A DNA stretch of 36,490 nt from Natronospirales bacterium (GTDB lineage Bacteria > Pseudomonadota > Gammaproteobacteria > Natronospirales > REEB76). Positions 1 to 8,925 of this stretch are shown here, piece by piece. The position numbers were made by a program, and so were the translations under genes. The notes below the pieces were generated by a model. It had not been told where the DNA came from and ran no database searches. It saw only the letters and a list, made by a program, of their open reading frames with translations. Each line of letters starts with the position of its first letter. Position 1 is the first letter of the stretch. Location: assembly GCA_021792635.1 (NCBI GenBank), contig JAJYUH010000001.1:344710-381199 (forward strand), given 5' to 3'.

Positions 1-1
1 G

Positions 2-421
2 TACAAGATCCGCACGATGCGTCCGGACAGGTTGTTGGACAGCACCGTTACCACGAGCAGAGACCCACGCATCACCCGTATCGGGAGGATGATGCGCCGA
101 CTCAAGCTCGACGAGCTGCCACAACTATTCAATGTGCTTATCGGAGATATAAGTCTGGTCGGACCCCGGCCGGATGTACCGGGTTATGCAGATACGCTAT
201 CCGGTGAGGATCGTCTGGTATTGTCGGTGAGGCCGGGGCTTACGGGTCCGGCGACCCTCAAATATCGGGATGAGGAAACCTTATTGGCGTCGGTTGCGAA
301 CCCCGAACGCTACAATAGAGAAGTCATCTATCCGGATAAGGTTGCGATCAACAAGGACTATGTGTGTAACTATAGTTTCCTCAAGGACTTGCGATATATA
401 CTTCGCACGTTGCTGCGATAA
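2..421 (+). CDS. Sugar-1-phosphate transferase to polyprenyl phosphate (5' partial)
   Basis: This is the C-terminal 139 residues of a bacterial sugar transferase (PF02397; WcaJ/WbaP/PglC type). The family transfers a hexose-1-phosphate from a nucleotide sugar to undecaprenyl phosphate at the inner membrane, the priming step of glycan assembly. The reading frame is open from base 2, so the N-terminal membrane segment lies outside the window. Visible motifs are YKIRTM, then RITRIGRMMRRLKLDELPQL, and then the signature GDISLVGPRPDVP. The C-terminus ends with the usual LKDLRYILRTLLR. The next gene is a sugar aminotransferase about 45 bp downstream, and a WbpM/PglF-like dehydratase follows. That grouping suggests the primed sugar is an amino-dideoxy sugar such as a bacillosamine derivative (inference). 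The family assignment is firm, but the sugar is unknown. Confidence 0.9.
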   Translation, partial: YKIRTMRPDRLLDSTVTTSRDPRITRIGRMMRRLKLDELPQLFNVLIGDISLVGPRPDVPGYADTLSGEDRLVLSVRPGLTGPATLKYRDEETLLASVANPERYNREVIYPDKVAINKDYVCNYSFLKDLRYILRTLLR

Positions 422-466
422 CTTCTACAGTCGAGATGCGCAGGCTCAGATGATATAGGAATGACC

Positions 467-1630
467 ATGTTTCCGATGTGGCCACAGTACGGAGATGACG
501 AGATAGCGGCAGTGACCGATGTCTTGGCATCAGGCAGGGTCAATTACTGGACAGGCGCCCTATGCAGGGAATTCGAGAAAGAATACGCCGCTCATACTGG
601 CAGGCAACACGCCATTGCGCTGCATAACGGTACGCTTGCCCTTGAGCTCGCGTTATACGCTTTTGGAATCGGGCTAGGCGATGAGGTGATCACGACTCCG
701 CGCACTTTCATCGCTTCTGCCAGTTGTGTGATTATGCGCGGAGCCAAACCGGTATTCGCGGACGTTGACCGCGACTCACAAAACATCACTGCCGCGACTA
801 TTGAGCGCGTCATCACGGACAAGACGAAAGCTATCATCCCAGTGCATCTCGCCGGCTGGCCGTGCGCCATGGATGAAATCATGGTGCTGGCAGAGCGACG
901 CAAGCTTATTGTGATCGAGGATTGCGCCCAGGCACACGGAGCGACTTACAAAGGCAGTCCTGTTGGGTCTTTTGGACATGCCGTTGCATTTTCATTTTGT
1001 CAGGACAAGATCATCACAACCGGCGGTGAGGGCGGTATGCTGGTACTGGATGACGAGGATGTCTGGTCACGGGCGTGGTCCTACAAAGATCATGGCAAGA
1101 ATTACGATGCCGTGTATAACCGGGAGCATCTGCCCGGATTCCGTTGGGTACATGAATCATTTGGAACTAATTGGCGCATGCTGGAAATGCAGGCGGCGAT
1201 CGGCAGGCTGCAGCTTAAGAAATTATCCGCTTGGGTTGGGCAACGGCGGGCAAATGCCGCAGTGCTTACGGAGCGCTTCCGGGTCATCACTGGGCTGCGG
1301 CTTACGATCCCGCCGAAGCAGATAGGCCATGCCTATTACAAGTATTACGCGTTTATAGAGCCTGCGGCATTGAAATCCGGTTGGAATCGTGACCGGATCA
1401 TGACCAAGATTATGGACGCCGGAGTACCTTGTTTCTCAGGCTCTTGCTCCGAGATATATCTGGAAGCAGCTTTTGAGGGCACCGGATCGCGCCCACCTCA
1501 GCGGTTGTCTGTGGCACGTGAGCTGGGTGAGACCAGTTTAATGTTCGTCGTCCACCCTACACTGCGAGATGCCGACATGCACCGCATGGCTGATGTAGTA
1601 CAGGCTGTCATGCAGGAAGCGGTTCGTTAA
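467..1630 (+). CDS. DegT/DnrJ/EryC1/StrS-family sugar aminotransferase
   Basis: PLP-dependent transaminase of 387 residues, a typical length for the family, which aminates keto-nucleotide sugars. The motif SFCQDKIITTGGEGG holds the PLP-binding lysine, and VIEDCAQAHGATYKG holds the aspartate that contacts the pyridine nitrogen. An upstream ATG at 461 is in frame, but the AGGA at 457-460 abuts it directly. The ATG at 467 gives a 6-nt spacing and is preferred. It lies between the sugar transferase and a UDP-sugar 4,6-dehydratase. This matches the PglC/PglE/PglF logic, in which the dehydratase makes a 4-keto sugar, the transaminase adds the C4 amine and the transferase primes. An acetyltransferase equivalent to PglD is not seen next to it and may lie left of the window. 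Exact substrate unknown. Confidence 0.88.
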   Translation: MFPMWPQYGDDEIAAVTDVLASGRVNYWTGALCREFEKEYAAHTGRQHAIALHNGTLALELALYAFGIGLGDEVITTPRTFIASASCVIMRGAKPVFADVDRDSQNITAATIERVITDKTKAIIPVHLAGWPCAMDEIMVLAERRKLIVIEDCAQAHGATYKGSPVGSFGHAVAFSFCQDKIITTGGEGGMLVLDDEDVWSRAWSYKDHGKNYDAVYNREHLPGFRWVHESFGTNWRMLEMQAAIGRLQLKKLSAWVGQRRANAAVLTERFRVITGLRLTIPPKQIGHAYYKYYAFIEPAALKSGWNRDRIMTKIMDAGVPCFSGSCSEIYLEAAFEGTGSRPPQRLSVARELGETSLMFVVHPTLRDADMHRMADVVQAVMQEAVR

Positions 1631-1638
1631 GGTGTTTT

Positions 1639-1795
1639 TTCATCGCTTCCGAGTATCCGGAATGGACCTATATCGAGCGCATCATGCCCGAGAAAATCAG
1701 GCTGAATCTGGTCTATGCTGCCGAGGCCGGCGTTTTGAAGGATATGGGGGGTTATTCTGGCAACCTTGGGGGTTTTATGGGGTAAATCCGCATGA
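1639..1795 (+). pseudogene. Remnant of a sugar transferase C-terminus, frameshifted
   Basis: Reading from 1642 gives IASEYPEWTYIERIMPEK, then IRLNLVYAAEAGVLKDM. A +1 shift then gives VILATLGVLWGKSA and a stop at 1793-1795. This follows the C-terminal pattern of the transferase at 2-421 (NPERYNREVIYPDK, YVCNYSFLKDLRYILRTL): a P-E pair, an aromatic, I-x-P-[DE]-K, N-x-x-Y, and K-D-[LM] before a hydrophobic tail. The shift falls in a run of six G at 1746-1751, where five G would restore the frame. Nothing recognisable of the family remains upstream of 1639. I read it as the scar of a second, divergent sugar transferase replaced or overwritten by the aminotransferase segment. The match to the family pattern is seen; the history is inferred. 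Confidence 0.55.
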
Positions 1796-1903
1796 ATTGC
1801 CTGGATTTTTCCGGGACTTATACGAGATTCTTAAAAAAGGTAAACTACTCATCCTTTTTACACTATAGTTAATCAGCCGGTTTTGTATCTCAGGGAGATG
1901 GGG

Positions 1904-3796
1904 ATGAAATTGAAATCAAAGGGAATGTCCAAGCGGGTTCTTGTTTTTGCGCATGACATTGGCTGGGTGCCAATCACCATACTGGCTGCCTACTGGCTGC
2001 GCCTGAACCTCGGCCTGATCCCGAAGGCCATGCGTCCGGGGATCGTGGAACTGGTCTCGGTGGCGATCGTTGTGAATGCCATCTCGTTCTGGATCTTCGG
2101 CTGCTACCGCGGGATATGGCGATTTGCATCCATCCCCGACCTGCTGCGGTTGTTCAAGGCCATCCTGGTGGGAACCATTGCCACTACAGTGATGTGTTTC
2201 ATGATCGGACGGCTCCAGACCATTCCACGTTCCGTGCTGGTGCTGTATCCGCTGCTTTTGATTGGGATATTGAGTGCCGCACGAGTGGCATATCGTGCTT
2301 TCAAGGATCACAGTTTCAAACTGGATTTTGAGAATAAAACCCGCGCTCTGTTGGTTGGCGCCGGACGCGCAGGAGAAATGCTGGTCCGCGATCTGGAACG
2401 CCATGCCGAATTTGTTCCGGTGGCGTTTGTTGACGACGATCCTCACAAACAGGGCCAGGAAGTTCGTGGTGTACGGGTTCGTGGCGGCGTGAACGACATA
2501 CCCAGGCTTCTCGAAGAGTTCACCATCGAGACAGTGTTGATCACCATGCCATCAGCGTCACGCAAAGTCTTGGATCGAGTGGTCCAGATGTGTGCCGAAC
2601 GCGGTGTCAAGTGTCGCACCTTGCCGTCGCTCGTCGAGCTGGTGGATGGACGCATCGAGGTATCGCGCCTGCGCCCCGTCACGGTGGAAGACCTGCTTGG
2701 CAGGGATCCCGTGGAGCTTGATCAGAAATCAGTGGTTTCATTCCTCAGCGGTAAGCGCGTCCTGGTTACCGGCGGCGGCGGTTCGATTGGCTCTGAACTA
2801 TGCCGCCAGATCGGCAAGCACGAACCAGGGTTGCTGACAGTTCTCGATAATTGTGAATACAACCTGTATCGCATAGACCAGGATATCAGCGCCGGCTGTC
2901 CCGGGCTGGTTTTCAATAGCGTGCTTGGGGACGTGCGTGATACGCGGTTCATGAATGCGGTTTTTGAGAAATACAAGCCGCAAGTGGTATTCCACGCGGC
3001 TGCTTACAAGCATGTGCCGATGGTGGAAGACAACATCATCGAGGGTATCCGCAATAATGTCTTCGGCACCCAGGTAGTGGCGGATGCCGCAAAGCGGCAT
3101 GAGGCCGAAACTTTCGTGCTGATTTCGACCGACAAGACGGTGAATCCTACCAACGTAATGGGCACCACCAAACGGGTGGCGGAACTGTATTGTCAGGCCT
3201 TGAACAAGTCGTGCAGCACGCATTTCATTACCACGCGCTTTGGAAACGTGTTGGCCTCCGCCGGTTCGGTGGTGCCGTTGTTTGAGCGCCAGATCGCGGC
3301 CGGCGGGCCAGTGACCGTTACCCACCCGGAGATCACCCGCTACTTCATGACCATCCGTGAGGCCGCAAGCTTGATATTGCAGGCAGGCGCCATCGGCAAG
3401 GGTGGCGAGATCTTTGTGCTGGATATGGGTGAACCGGTCTGCATCGCCGATCTTGCGGAGAAGCTCATCCAGCTCTCGGGCTTTCAGCCGGGGCGTGACA
3501 TCGAGATTGCTTATATCGGGCTGCGTCCCGGCGAGAAATTGCACGAAGAACTGTTTTACGCGCAGGAAGAACTGCGTCACACGGTCCATCCAAAACTGAT
3601 GCTTGCCAGTTGCCGGATGATGGCGTCCGCGCATATCCATGATGAACTCAAGGATCTCAATGGTGCGGTTATTGCCAACAATCAGGATGAAGCGCTGCGC
3701 AGTCTCAAGGCATTGGTTCCGGAGTTCCTGCCAAGCATGTCCCCCGAAGAGCGCAAGCAGCGGCGTAACAGGCCGCAACTGCAAGTGGTGAAGTAA
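1904..3796 (+). CDS. WbpM/PglF/CapD-type nucleotide-sugar 4,6-dehydratase, membrane-anchored
   Basis: Membrane-bound short-chain dehydrogenase of 630 residues that, by family, removes water from a UDP-HexNAc to give the 4-keto-6-deoxy sugar. The first ~130 residues hold about four hydrophobic segments. A first Rossmann-like motif, LVGAGRAGEMLV, lies near residue 150, and the catalytic domain begins at TGGGGSIGSE (residues 289-298). ISTDKTVNPTNVMGTTKR carries Met419 and Lys423, the Ser-Met-Lys type of triad known for WbpM rather than Ser-Tyr-Lys. The ATG at 1904 is chosen because GGGAG at 1893-1897 gives a 6-nt spacing. A TTG at 1883 and an ATG at 1898 are less well placed. It completes a likely priming set with the aminotransferase and sugar transferase upstream. 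Confidence 0.9.
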   Translation: MKLKSKGMSKRVLVFAHDIGWVPITILAAYWLRLNLGLIPKAMRPGIVELVSVAIVVNAISFWIFGCYRGIWRFASIPDLLRLFKAILVGTIATTVMCFMIGRLQTIPRSVLVLYPLLLIGILSAARVAYRAFKDHSFKLDFENKTRALLVGAGRAGEMLVRDLERHAEFVPVAFVDDDPHKQGQEVRGVRVRGGVNDIPRLLEEFTIETVLITMPSASRKVLDRVVQMCAERGVKCRTLPSLVELVDGRIEVSRLRPVTVEDLLGRDPVELDQKSVVSFLSGKRVLVTGGGGSIGSELCRQIGKHEPGLLTVLDNCEYNLYRIDQDISAGCPGLVFNSVLGDVRDTRFMNAVFEKYKPQVVFHAAAYKHVPMVEDNIIEGIRNNVFGTQVVADAAKRHEAETFVLISTDKTVNPTNVMGTTKRVAELYCQALNKSCSTHFITTRFGNVLASAGSVVPLFERQIAAGGPVTVTHPEITRYFMTIREAASLILQAGAIGKGGEIFVLDMGEPVCIADLAEKLIQLSGFQPGRDIEIAYIGLRPGEKLHEELFYAQEELRHTVHPKLMLASCRMMASAHIHDELKDLNGAVIANNQDEALRSLKALVPEFLPSMSPEERKQRRNRPQLQVVK

Positions 3797-4396
3797 GCAG
3801 GGTTGATTCCAATCCAGTATTGCGGTGGGACAACCGCTCATAACCCGCGAGGAATTTCCGTTTCTGCGGGAGTGGTCGCTGCAACTCCCCGTTTTCTTGT
3901 AGGCGTAGCCATCCCGGCTTGGGAGCGGTTGTACCGTAAGCGTCAAATAAACCCCACCCTAACCAAGCGCAGCACGGCCGTGCACGCTGTGATGTTGTGA
4001 GTCACAATGGAGCGGGCGATGTTACTGGAGGCGAGCAGGGACTGACGGAACGTGTGTGTCAAAGCCAATATGTAATCGCTCGGCGAGACAGTTAAAGTGG
4101 ATGGGCTGGCGCCGGCGAGGCCATCGATGCGCTGTTGCTCGGTAATATCAGCGCGAAGCAGAGTGTCGTCCAATGAGCAATTTCGTCGTTCAATTTGCGT
4201 ATATACAATGAGGTGTTCTACAATCGGAGACGTCACTATTCCGCTTTGAATTACAAGAGTCCGGCAGCGCGTTACACTAACTACCCACTTCAACAGAAGT
4301 TGGCGTCATAGGTGCTACTACGGTATCGGAGAAACGTGGGGTAATCTCACACGTCGTGTGATATCGCACTTTAAAGTTGAATCCGCCATTGACAAC
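3797..4396 (+). other. 600-bp stretch without a convincing gene
   Basis: No protein family is recognisable in any frame. The minus strand is open from 4293 to 3943 (116 codons), but the product has no known motif and no clear ribosome-binding site. The first ~120 bp contain degenerate pieces resembling the GGAGCGG...CCGC repeats seen at 20161-20360 (for example 3868-3886 and 3920-3934). From about 4190 onward the base composition becomes visibly AT-richer, marking the left edge of the AT-rich glycosyltransferase segment. It may be an old recombination junction between two modules of the glycan locus (inference). Confidence 0.5.
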
Positions 4397-6298
4397 ATGA
4401 ACAAAGCACTCTTTTTTAGCAATACTGACTGGAATATTCATTTAGAGCGCGCAGTGCTAACGCTTTCAGCGGCAATCACATTATTCACACTTGGATGGGT
4501 ACTTTGGCGGAGCAATTATGGGTTGGACTTCACGGATGAGAGCTATTACTTAGTCGCGATGTCCAGTCCATGGAATTATAGCGCTACGGCCACGCAGTTC
4601 AGCTTCGTTTACCATCCCCTTTACGTACTGCTCGATGGAAATATCGCTGCCTTGCGGCAAGCCAATATTCTAATCACCTTCGGATTAGCATGGATCTTAT
4701 GCCTCACCGTTTTGAGAACTTCTTTTGCAAAACCCATATTTACTGGACTTGTAACGCATGACATCTCAGATTTCATTACTTCCGGCGCGCTGGCGGTAAG
4801 TGCTCTCAGCGTGCTGGTTTTCGCTGGGCTCTGGCTGGCCACGCCATGTTATGACAGCCTGAATTTTCAGTCCTTGTTAATTGCCGGCACAGGGCTTTTA
4901 CTGGCAGAAAAACGGATATCAAAAGCCAGCTTGCTGGGCTGGGTATTGATAGGTATCGGTGGGTGGGCCTCATTTATGGCCAAGCCGACCACAGCTGCCC
5001 TTCTTGGCCTCGGTACGGTTATTTATCTATCCTTTGCTGGAAAACTGAATCCCCGTCTCCTGATTATCGCGTTGTTTACTGCAATTGCTTTACTAATAAC
5101 GAGCGCATGGTTGATTGATGGATCAATATTTGCTTTTGTGGAGCGGCTTCGTAACGGAGCTGAAATCATATCTCATACTTCAGGCCATATCCCGAATCAA
5201 ATGCTGAGGCTGGGAGAACTAAATCTAAGCAGCAAAGAAATAATTTTTGTCGTTGTCGAAACATTCTTGCTATCAGCAGCTATTGTTTCCTTGAAACCCT
5301 GTAATAAATACGCAAATATCCTTGGCTTTACCATATCATTGGCAATTGCGTTTTTTATCTTCGTTGTTGCTTCAGGTGTATTTATCCCACGACTTGAATT
5401 CAGTAGCGATCAGGGCGCGCTTTTTTTCGCTATTCCATTTTCAGCATTTATAACCGGTTTGTTTTTAACACGTGCGCGTATTTTCCTTCAGCTAAAACGT
5501 CCTTGTTGGGCAATCGTACTATTCTTGCTCGTTTTACCTTACGTTTACGCATTCGGAACCAGCAATAATTACTGGTTTGAGGAGTACTGTGCCTGTATAT
5601 TTTGGCTGCTTGCGGGGTTGATTTTTATTTCTCCTGTGATTGTGGCACGGGAGCATAAACGAATACTTATACCGATTTGTCTGACAGCGCAGCTTATAAC
5701 CATCACTACGCTCAGTGTAGGGATGCAAAATCCTTATCGGGGATCACTGCCACTCAGCCAGGATAGATTTCCAATCGCGGTTGGACGGCCAGAGTCCAAG
5801 CTAATCCTCCCTAAAGAATATGGTGAATATATTTCCAATGCCGTCAAATTGGCAAATCAAGCCGGATTTCAACCTGGTACGCCGATGATAGATATGACTG
5901 GCCAGTTTCCAGGTACTTTGTATGCCTTGAGAGCCAAAAGTATTGGCCAAGCATGGATGATTGGCGGCTATCCTGACAGTGACCGCCGCGCCATAGCAAC
6001 ATTGAGCCTGGTATCTTGTGATGAGCTTGCAAAAGCCTGGCTACTGATTGAACCGCATGGCCCCGAAAAATTATCTCCGAAACTTCTTGAGAACTTTGGC
6101 ATAAACATGACCACTGACTTTAAGAAGATAGGCACATTAATCACGCCTTCGGGGGCTGGGGGATATAACCAGCGCTACATGCAACAAATCCTTAAACCAA
6201 TCCGATCCTTTGGGAGTGCAAGGTCAGCGTGCAAATCGGCCTTCAGTGCCTCTATTCGCCAACGGTCTGCTACCCTGATAATGTCCGAACGGCACTAA
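4397..6298 (+). CDS. Polytopic membrane glycosyltransferase, GT-C fold (probable)
   Basis: Integral membrane protein of 633 residues with about 11-13 hydrophobic segments and a hydrophilic C-terminal ~180 residues that should lie in the periplasm. After the first membrane segment comes YGLDFTDESYYL. An acidic pair in the first periplasmic loop is the hallmark of GT-C enzymes, which use polyprenyl-phosphate sugars. I do not recognise a named subfamily. The ATG at 4397 precedes the first conserved region; a GTG at 4358 is in frame, and neither has a good ribosome-binding site. Base composition is clearly lower in GC than in all flanking genes, with many A/T-ending codons, which suggests separate acquisition. 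The adjacent GT2 enzyme and two SMR-like proteins could supply and flip its lipid-linked donor (inference). Confidence 0.7.
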   Translation: MNKALFFSNTDWNIHLERAVLTLSAAITLFTLGWVLWRSNYGLDFTDESYYLVAMSSPWNYSATATQFSFVYHPLYVLLDGNIAALRQANILITFGLAWILCLTVLRTSFAKPIFTGLVTHDISDFITSGALAVSALSVLVFAGLWLATPCYDSLNFQSLLIAGTGLLLAEKRISKASLLGWVLIGIGGWASFMAKPTTAALLGLGTVIYLSFAGKLNPRLLIIALFTAIALLITSAWLIDGSIFAFVERLRNGAEIISHTSGHIPNQMLRLGELNLSSKEIIFVVVETFLLSAAIVSLKPCNKYANILGFTISLAIAFFIFVVASGVFIPRLEFSSDQGALFFAIPFSAFITGLFLTRARIFLQLKRPCWAIVLFLLVLPYVYAFGTSNNYWFEEYCACIFWLLAGLIFISPVIVAREHKRILIPICLTAQLITITTLSVGMQNPYRGSLPLSQDRFPIAVGRPESKLILPKEYGEYISNAVKLANQAGFQPGTPMIDMTGQFPGTLYALRAKSIGQAWMIGGYPDSDRRAIATLSLVSCDELAKAWLLIEPHGPEKLSPKLLENFGINMTTDFKKIGTLITPSGAGGYNQRYMQQILKPIRSFGSARSACKSAFSASIRQRSATLIMSERH

Positions 6299-6368
6299 CT
6301 TGACAACCCTGTTACAGTTATAAATCAAATATTCCGCACTGGCAGAGTGGGGAGAAATTGGGTATTCA

Positions 6369-7304
6369 ATGAGAACCATGAAGTACAGCGTTGTCATCCC
6401 GGTATACAACAGCGAACAGATCGTTGCCGAGACGGTCAGCCGTACATGCGCATTCTTCGAGTCACAGAATCTCGACTTCGAGATTATCTTGGTGAATGAT
6501 GGCAGCGCTGATCAAAGTTGGCGTGTCATCAGCAAACTCGCGCACACCGACTCACGCATCAAGGCTATCAACCTGCTGCGTAATTATGGCCAGCACGCGG
6601 CCAATCTGTGTGGCTTCCGCCACGCCAGCGGCGACTGGCTGGTGACCATGGATGATGACCTGCAGAATCCGCCGGAGGAGATTGCACACCTGATTGCGAA
6701 AGCAACGGAAGGTTACGACCTGGTTCTGGGGAAATTCCGCTCGAAGATGCATGCCTCCCACCGCCGCATGGGTTCGAGGATCGTGAATTGGTTAAATGGC
6801 CGTATCTTCAAAAAACCCAAAGGTCTGGTGTTGAGTAATTTCCGTATCCTGCACAAAGACGTGGTGAAGCGCGTCTGTGAATACCAGTCGCCCTTTCCCT
6901 ACATCCCGGGACTCGCATTGATGTTTTCTGTCTCGCCAGCCAATGTGGAGGTAGAGCATCTACCACGCCGTGTCGGCAAAAGTAGCTACAACATGCTGCG
7001 CATCGCGAGGCTTGTGGCCACTATTCTGTTCAATTACTCATCCTTCCCACTGCGCTTGGTAATGGGCATCGGCCTCGTGGTGTCGCTCGCCAGTTTCGTG
7101 ATGGGCATAGGCTATCTGGTGAAGGGTATGTTACACGGCTCGCAGGTACCCGGCTGGACCACGCTGGTGGTGCTGCTGGCGTTTTTCAACGGCATGCTCA
7201 TGCTGATGGTAGGCATTCTCGGTGAATACATGGTGCGGTTGCTGACACAAGCAAGCGGCAGCACGCCCTACCAAGTGAAGGAACTTGTGGACGGTGACCG
7301 ATGA
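6369..7304 (+). CDS. GT2 glycosyltransferase, GtrB/ArnC/DPM1-like, with two C-terminal membrane helices
   Basis: Glycosyltransferase of 311 residues. The GT-A domain starts with YSVVIPVYNSEQIV, followed by VNDGSADQSW and the donor/metal-binding MDDDLQNPPEE near residue 97. Two hydrophobic segments at about 230-260 and 270-295 anchor it in the inner membrane, as in GtrB, ArnC and bacterial dolichol-phosphate-mannose synthase homologues. These enzymes transfer a sugar from a nucleotide donor to undecaprenyl phosphate, giving a lipid-linked monosaccharide. Its stop overlaps the start of the sulfotransferase (ATGA at 7301-7304), so it opens a translationally coupled operon of six genes. The sugar is unknown; the WecE product of the same operon, dTDP-Fuc4N or an acylated form, is one candidate (inference). 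Confidence 0.88.
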   Translation: MRTMKYSVVIPVYNSEQIVAETVSRTCAFFESQNLDFEIILVNDGSADQSWRVISKLAHTDSRIKAINLLRNYGQHAANLCGFRHASGDWLVTMDDDLQNPPEEIAHLIAKATEGYDLVLGKFRSKMHASHRRMGSRIVNWLNGRIFKKPKGLVLSNFRILHKDVVKRVCEYQSPFPYIPGLALMFSVSPANVEVEHLPRRVGKSSYNMLRIARLVATILFNYSSFPLRLVMGIGLVVSLASFVMGIGYLVKGMLHGSQVPGWTTLVVLLAFFNGMLMLMVGILGEYMVRLLTQASGSTPYQVKELVDGDR

Positions 7305-8041
7305 AGCGGCACATGTTCATCATCGGCGCCCAGCGGAGCGGCACCACACTACTCGCGCAGGCATTGGATATGCATCCCGGCTTGCGCTTTGCCAAACCCA
7401 TCCGTCCTGAACCCAAGTACTTGTTGCGCCCGGAAGCGGAGATCAGCGTCGCGGACTACGAAGCCCGCTATTTCACGGACCTGCCGGATGCGGTGATGCG
7501 TGGTGAGAAGAGTACTTCCTATATAGAGAACGCCGAAGTAGCGCGGCGCATAGTCCGGCTGTTCCCCGGCGCGCGCTGCATCGCACTCCTGCGTGACCCG
7601 GTGGAGCGGGCGGTGTCGAACTACTGGTTCAGTGTGCAGCATGGTTTCGAAAAACGGCCGCCCGAGCAGGCGCTGGACCTGACGGCGGAGAGCAGCAAAA
7701 CCGTGGCGGGACTGTCCACCTCGCCATTCGCCTACCTGAAGCGCGGCCGCTACCTGGATTTCCTGCAAACCTATGCCGGTGTCATCGGCCGCGACAAGTT
7801 GCTGGTGTTGCAGACGGAGCAGTTGGTTCGGGACGCGGAGGTGTGGTCGCGGGTGTACGGCTTCCTGGGATTGGAACCGTTGCCGCCGCCGTCGGCATCG
7901 GAGCGCGCCAACAGTATGCCGCGCGAGCAACCGGTTGAGGACGCAACACTCGCCGAGCTGGCCGCGCACTTCGCGCCGCACAACGCCGCGCTTGCGCGGC
8001 ACTACGACCTGGATTTGTCGCTGTGGCGGGGGCCGACATGA
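7301..8041 (+). CDS. PAPS-dependent sulfotransferase
   Basis: Protein of 246 residues with the two cofactor-binding signatures of the sulfotransferase superfamily. The 5'-phosphosulfate loop is IIGAQRSGTTLLAQAL (residues 7-22), and the 3'-phosphate site is IALLRDPVERAVSNYW (near residue 100), containing the conserved Arg and Ser. The length and the Y-LKRGRYLDFLQ segment fit the group acting on carbohydrates rather than small aryl substrates. By family it moves sulfate from PAPS to a hydroxyl or amine. It is cytoplasmic, with no signal peptide or membrane helix. It overlaps the GT2 gene by 4 bp upstream and the SMR-like gene by 4 bp downstream. That coupling suggests it modifies the lipid-linked sugar made by the GT2 enzyme (inference). 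The exact acceptor is unknown. Confidence 0.88.
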   Translation: MKRHMFIIGAQRSGTTLLAQALDMHPGLRFAKPIRPEPKYLLRPEAEISVADYEARYFTDLPDAVMRGEKSTSYIENAEVARRIVRLFPGARCIALLRDPVERAVSNYWFSVQHGFEKRPPEQALDLTAESSKTVAGLSTSPFAYLKRGRYLDFLQTYAGVIGRDKLLVLQTEQLVRDAEVWSRVYGFLGLEPLPPPSASERANSMPREQPVEDATLAELAAHFAPHNAALARHYDLDLSLWRGPT

Positions 8042-8385
8042 ACGCCACCAAGAAGGCGCTCGCGGTGGTGACCGTGACCGTGCTGCTGCAACTTACCGGC
8101 GCGGCGCTACTCAAGCAGGCTACCTTGGCGGTGCACCTCAGCCTGCTCATAACTGCGGTGTTCATCGCGGCGGCATTTGGTGTGCAGAGCGCGCGGTTCC
8201 TGCTGTGGGGCTATGCACACCGCCACTGGCCGTTGTCCATGACCTATCCCATGACCGCCATATTTTTCCCGCTGCTCATCGTGCTGGCAATGCTGTACGG
8301 CGAGCAGGTAGCGCCGCACCAGTGGTTGGGTGGTTTGCTGATCACAGCGGGCGTGGCCTGGATCACCTTCAAAGGCGTGGAGTGA
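8038..8385 (+). CDS. Small four-helix membrane protein, SMR/ArnE-ArnF-like (first of a pair)
   Basis: Protein of 115 residues with four predicted membrane helices: about 6-27, 33-55, 66-88 and 94-113. LLQLTGAALLKQA near the N-terminus, the AMLYGEQ segment and the LGGLLITAGV end are typical of the EamA/SMR superfamily. This includes ArnE and ArnF, which together move undecaprenyl-phosphate-aminoarabinose across the inner membrane. The start is the ATG at 8038, whose ATGA overlaps the sulfotransferase stop. A second protein of the same type lies two genes downstream (8922). Two non-identical SMR subunits beside a GT2 enzyme suggest a heteromeric flippase for its lipid-linked sugar (inference). 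A drug-export role is less likely in this setting. Confidence 0.78.
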   Translation: MNATKKALAVVTVTVLLQLTGAALLKQATLAVHLSLLITAVFIAAAFGVQSARFLLWGYAHRHWPLSMTYPMTAIFFPLLIVLAMLYGEQVAPHQWLGGLLITAGVAWITFKGVE

Positions 8386-8388
8386 GGC

Positions 8389-8925
8389 ATGCTGCTCGAC
8401 AAAAACCACCGCAAACGCCTGCTGAACGATACCTACGTGTACCTGCTGAACGGACTATATGCCGTCATAGCGTTTCTGCCGCCGCCGTTGCGCTGGCTGT
8501 GCTTTAAACTGCTTCTGGGGCGCATGGGTCGCGGGGTACATTTCGACTACAGGGTGTATTTTAAGTACCCGTGGCTCGTCGAGATTGGTTCGAACGTGAG
8601 CATCAATCGCGGCGTGGAGTTCTACCCAGGCGTGTTCGGCGGCCGGGCGCGTATCATTATCGGTGACGGCGTGCGCATCGCACCCAACGTGCGCTTCCAC
8701 GCCGCCGGCCACAACCCGGCATATGCCGACCTTAGGGACGTTAGTGCCGGCATCCATGTGGAGGACGGTGCCTGGATCGGCGCCGGCGCCACCATCCTGC
8801 AAGGCGTACGCATCGGCCGCAACGCGGTGGTGGCCGCAGGTGCTGTGGTGACCAAAGACGTGCCGGCCGGTGTGATCGCGGGCGGCGTGCCAGCGAAGGA
8901 GATCGGGAGGCGCAAGCCCGCATGA
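8389..8925 (+). CDS. Hexapeptide-repeat acyltransferase (LbH fold)
   Basis: Protein of 178 residues. From about residue 65 it has a left-handed beta-helix of imperfect hexapeptide repeats ([55 protein letters not shown]). It ends with the usual [12 protein letters not shown] of sugar and antibiotic O/N-acetyltransferases. H100 of FHAAGHN or a neighbour could be the catalytic histidine. The N-terminal ~45 residues contain a hydrophobic stretch ([20 protein letters not shown]), unusual for a soluble acetyltransferase and possibly a membrane contact. The start ATG follows the preceding stop by 3 bp, with GGAG and GAGG in the overlap. Lying between two SMR genes and before wecE, it may acylate the amino sugar WecE makes (inference). 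Confidence 0.85.
   Translation: MLLDKNHRKRLLNDTYVYLLNGLYAVIAFLPPPLRWLCFKLLLGRMGRGVHFDYRVYFKYPWLVEIGSNVSINRGVEFYPGVFGGRARIIIGDGVRIAPNVRFHAAGHNPAYADLRDVSAGIHVEDGAWIGAGATILQGVRIGRNAVVAAGAVVTKDVPAGVIAGGVPAKEIGRRKPA

Noticed and set aside
1632..1868. 78-codon plus-strand frame after the aminotransferase
   Set aside because: It is in a different frame from the sugar-transferase remnant for most of its length and has no family resemblance apart from the reading overlap.
2798..3946. 382-codon open frame on the minus strand opposite the 4,6-dehydratase
   Set aside because: It mirrors a gene with clear motifs, has no recognisable domain, and long antisense frames are common at this GC content.
3943..4293. 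116-codon minus-strand frame in the gap before the GT-C gene
   Set aside because: No recognisable motif, no ribosome-binding site and no context supporting a gene.
6300..6324. TTGACA followed by TATAAA as a promoter for the GT2 operon
   Set aside because: The spacer is only 13 bp; no -10 box at 16-18 bp fits well.
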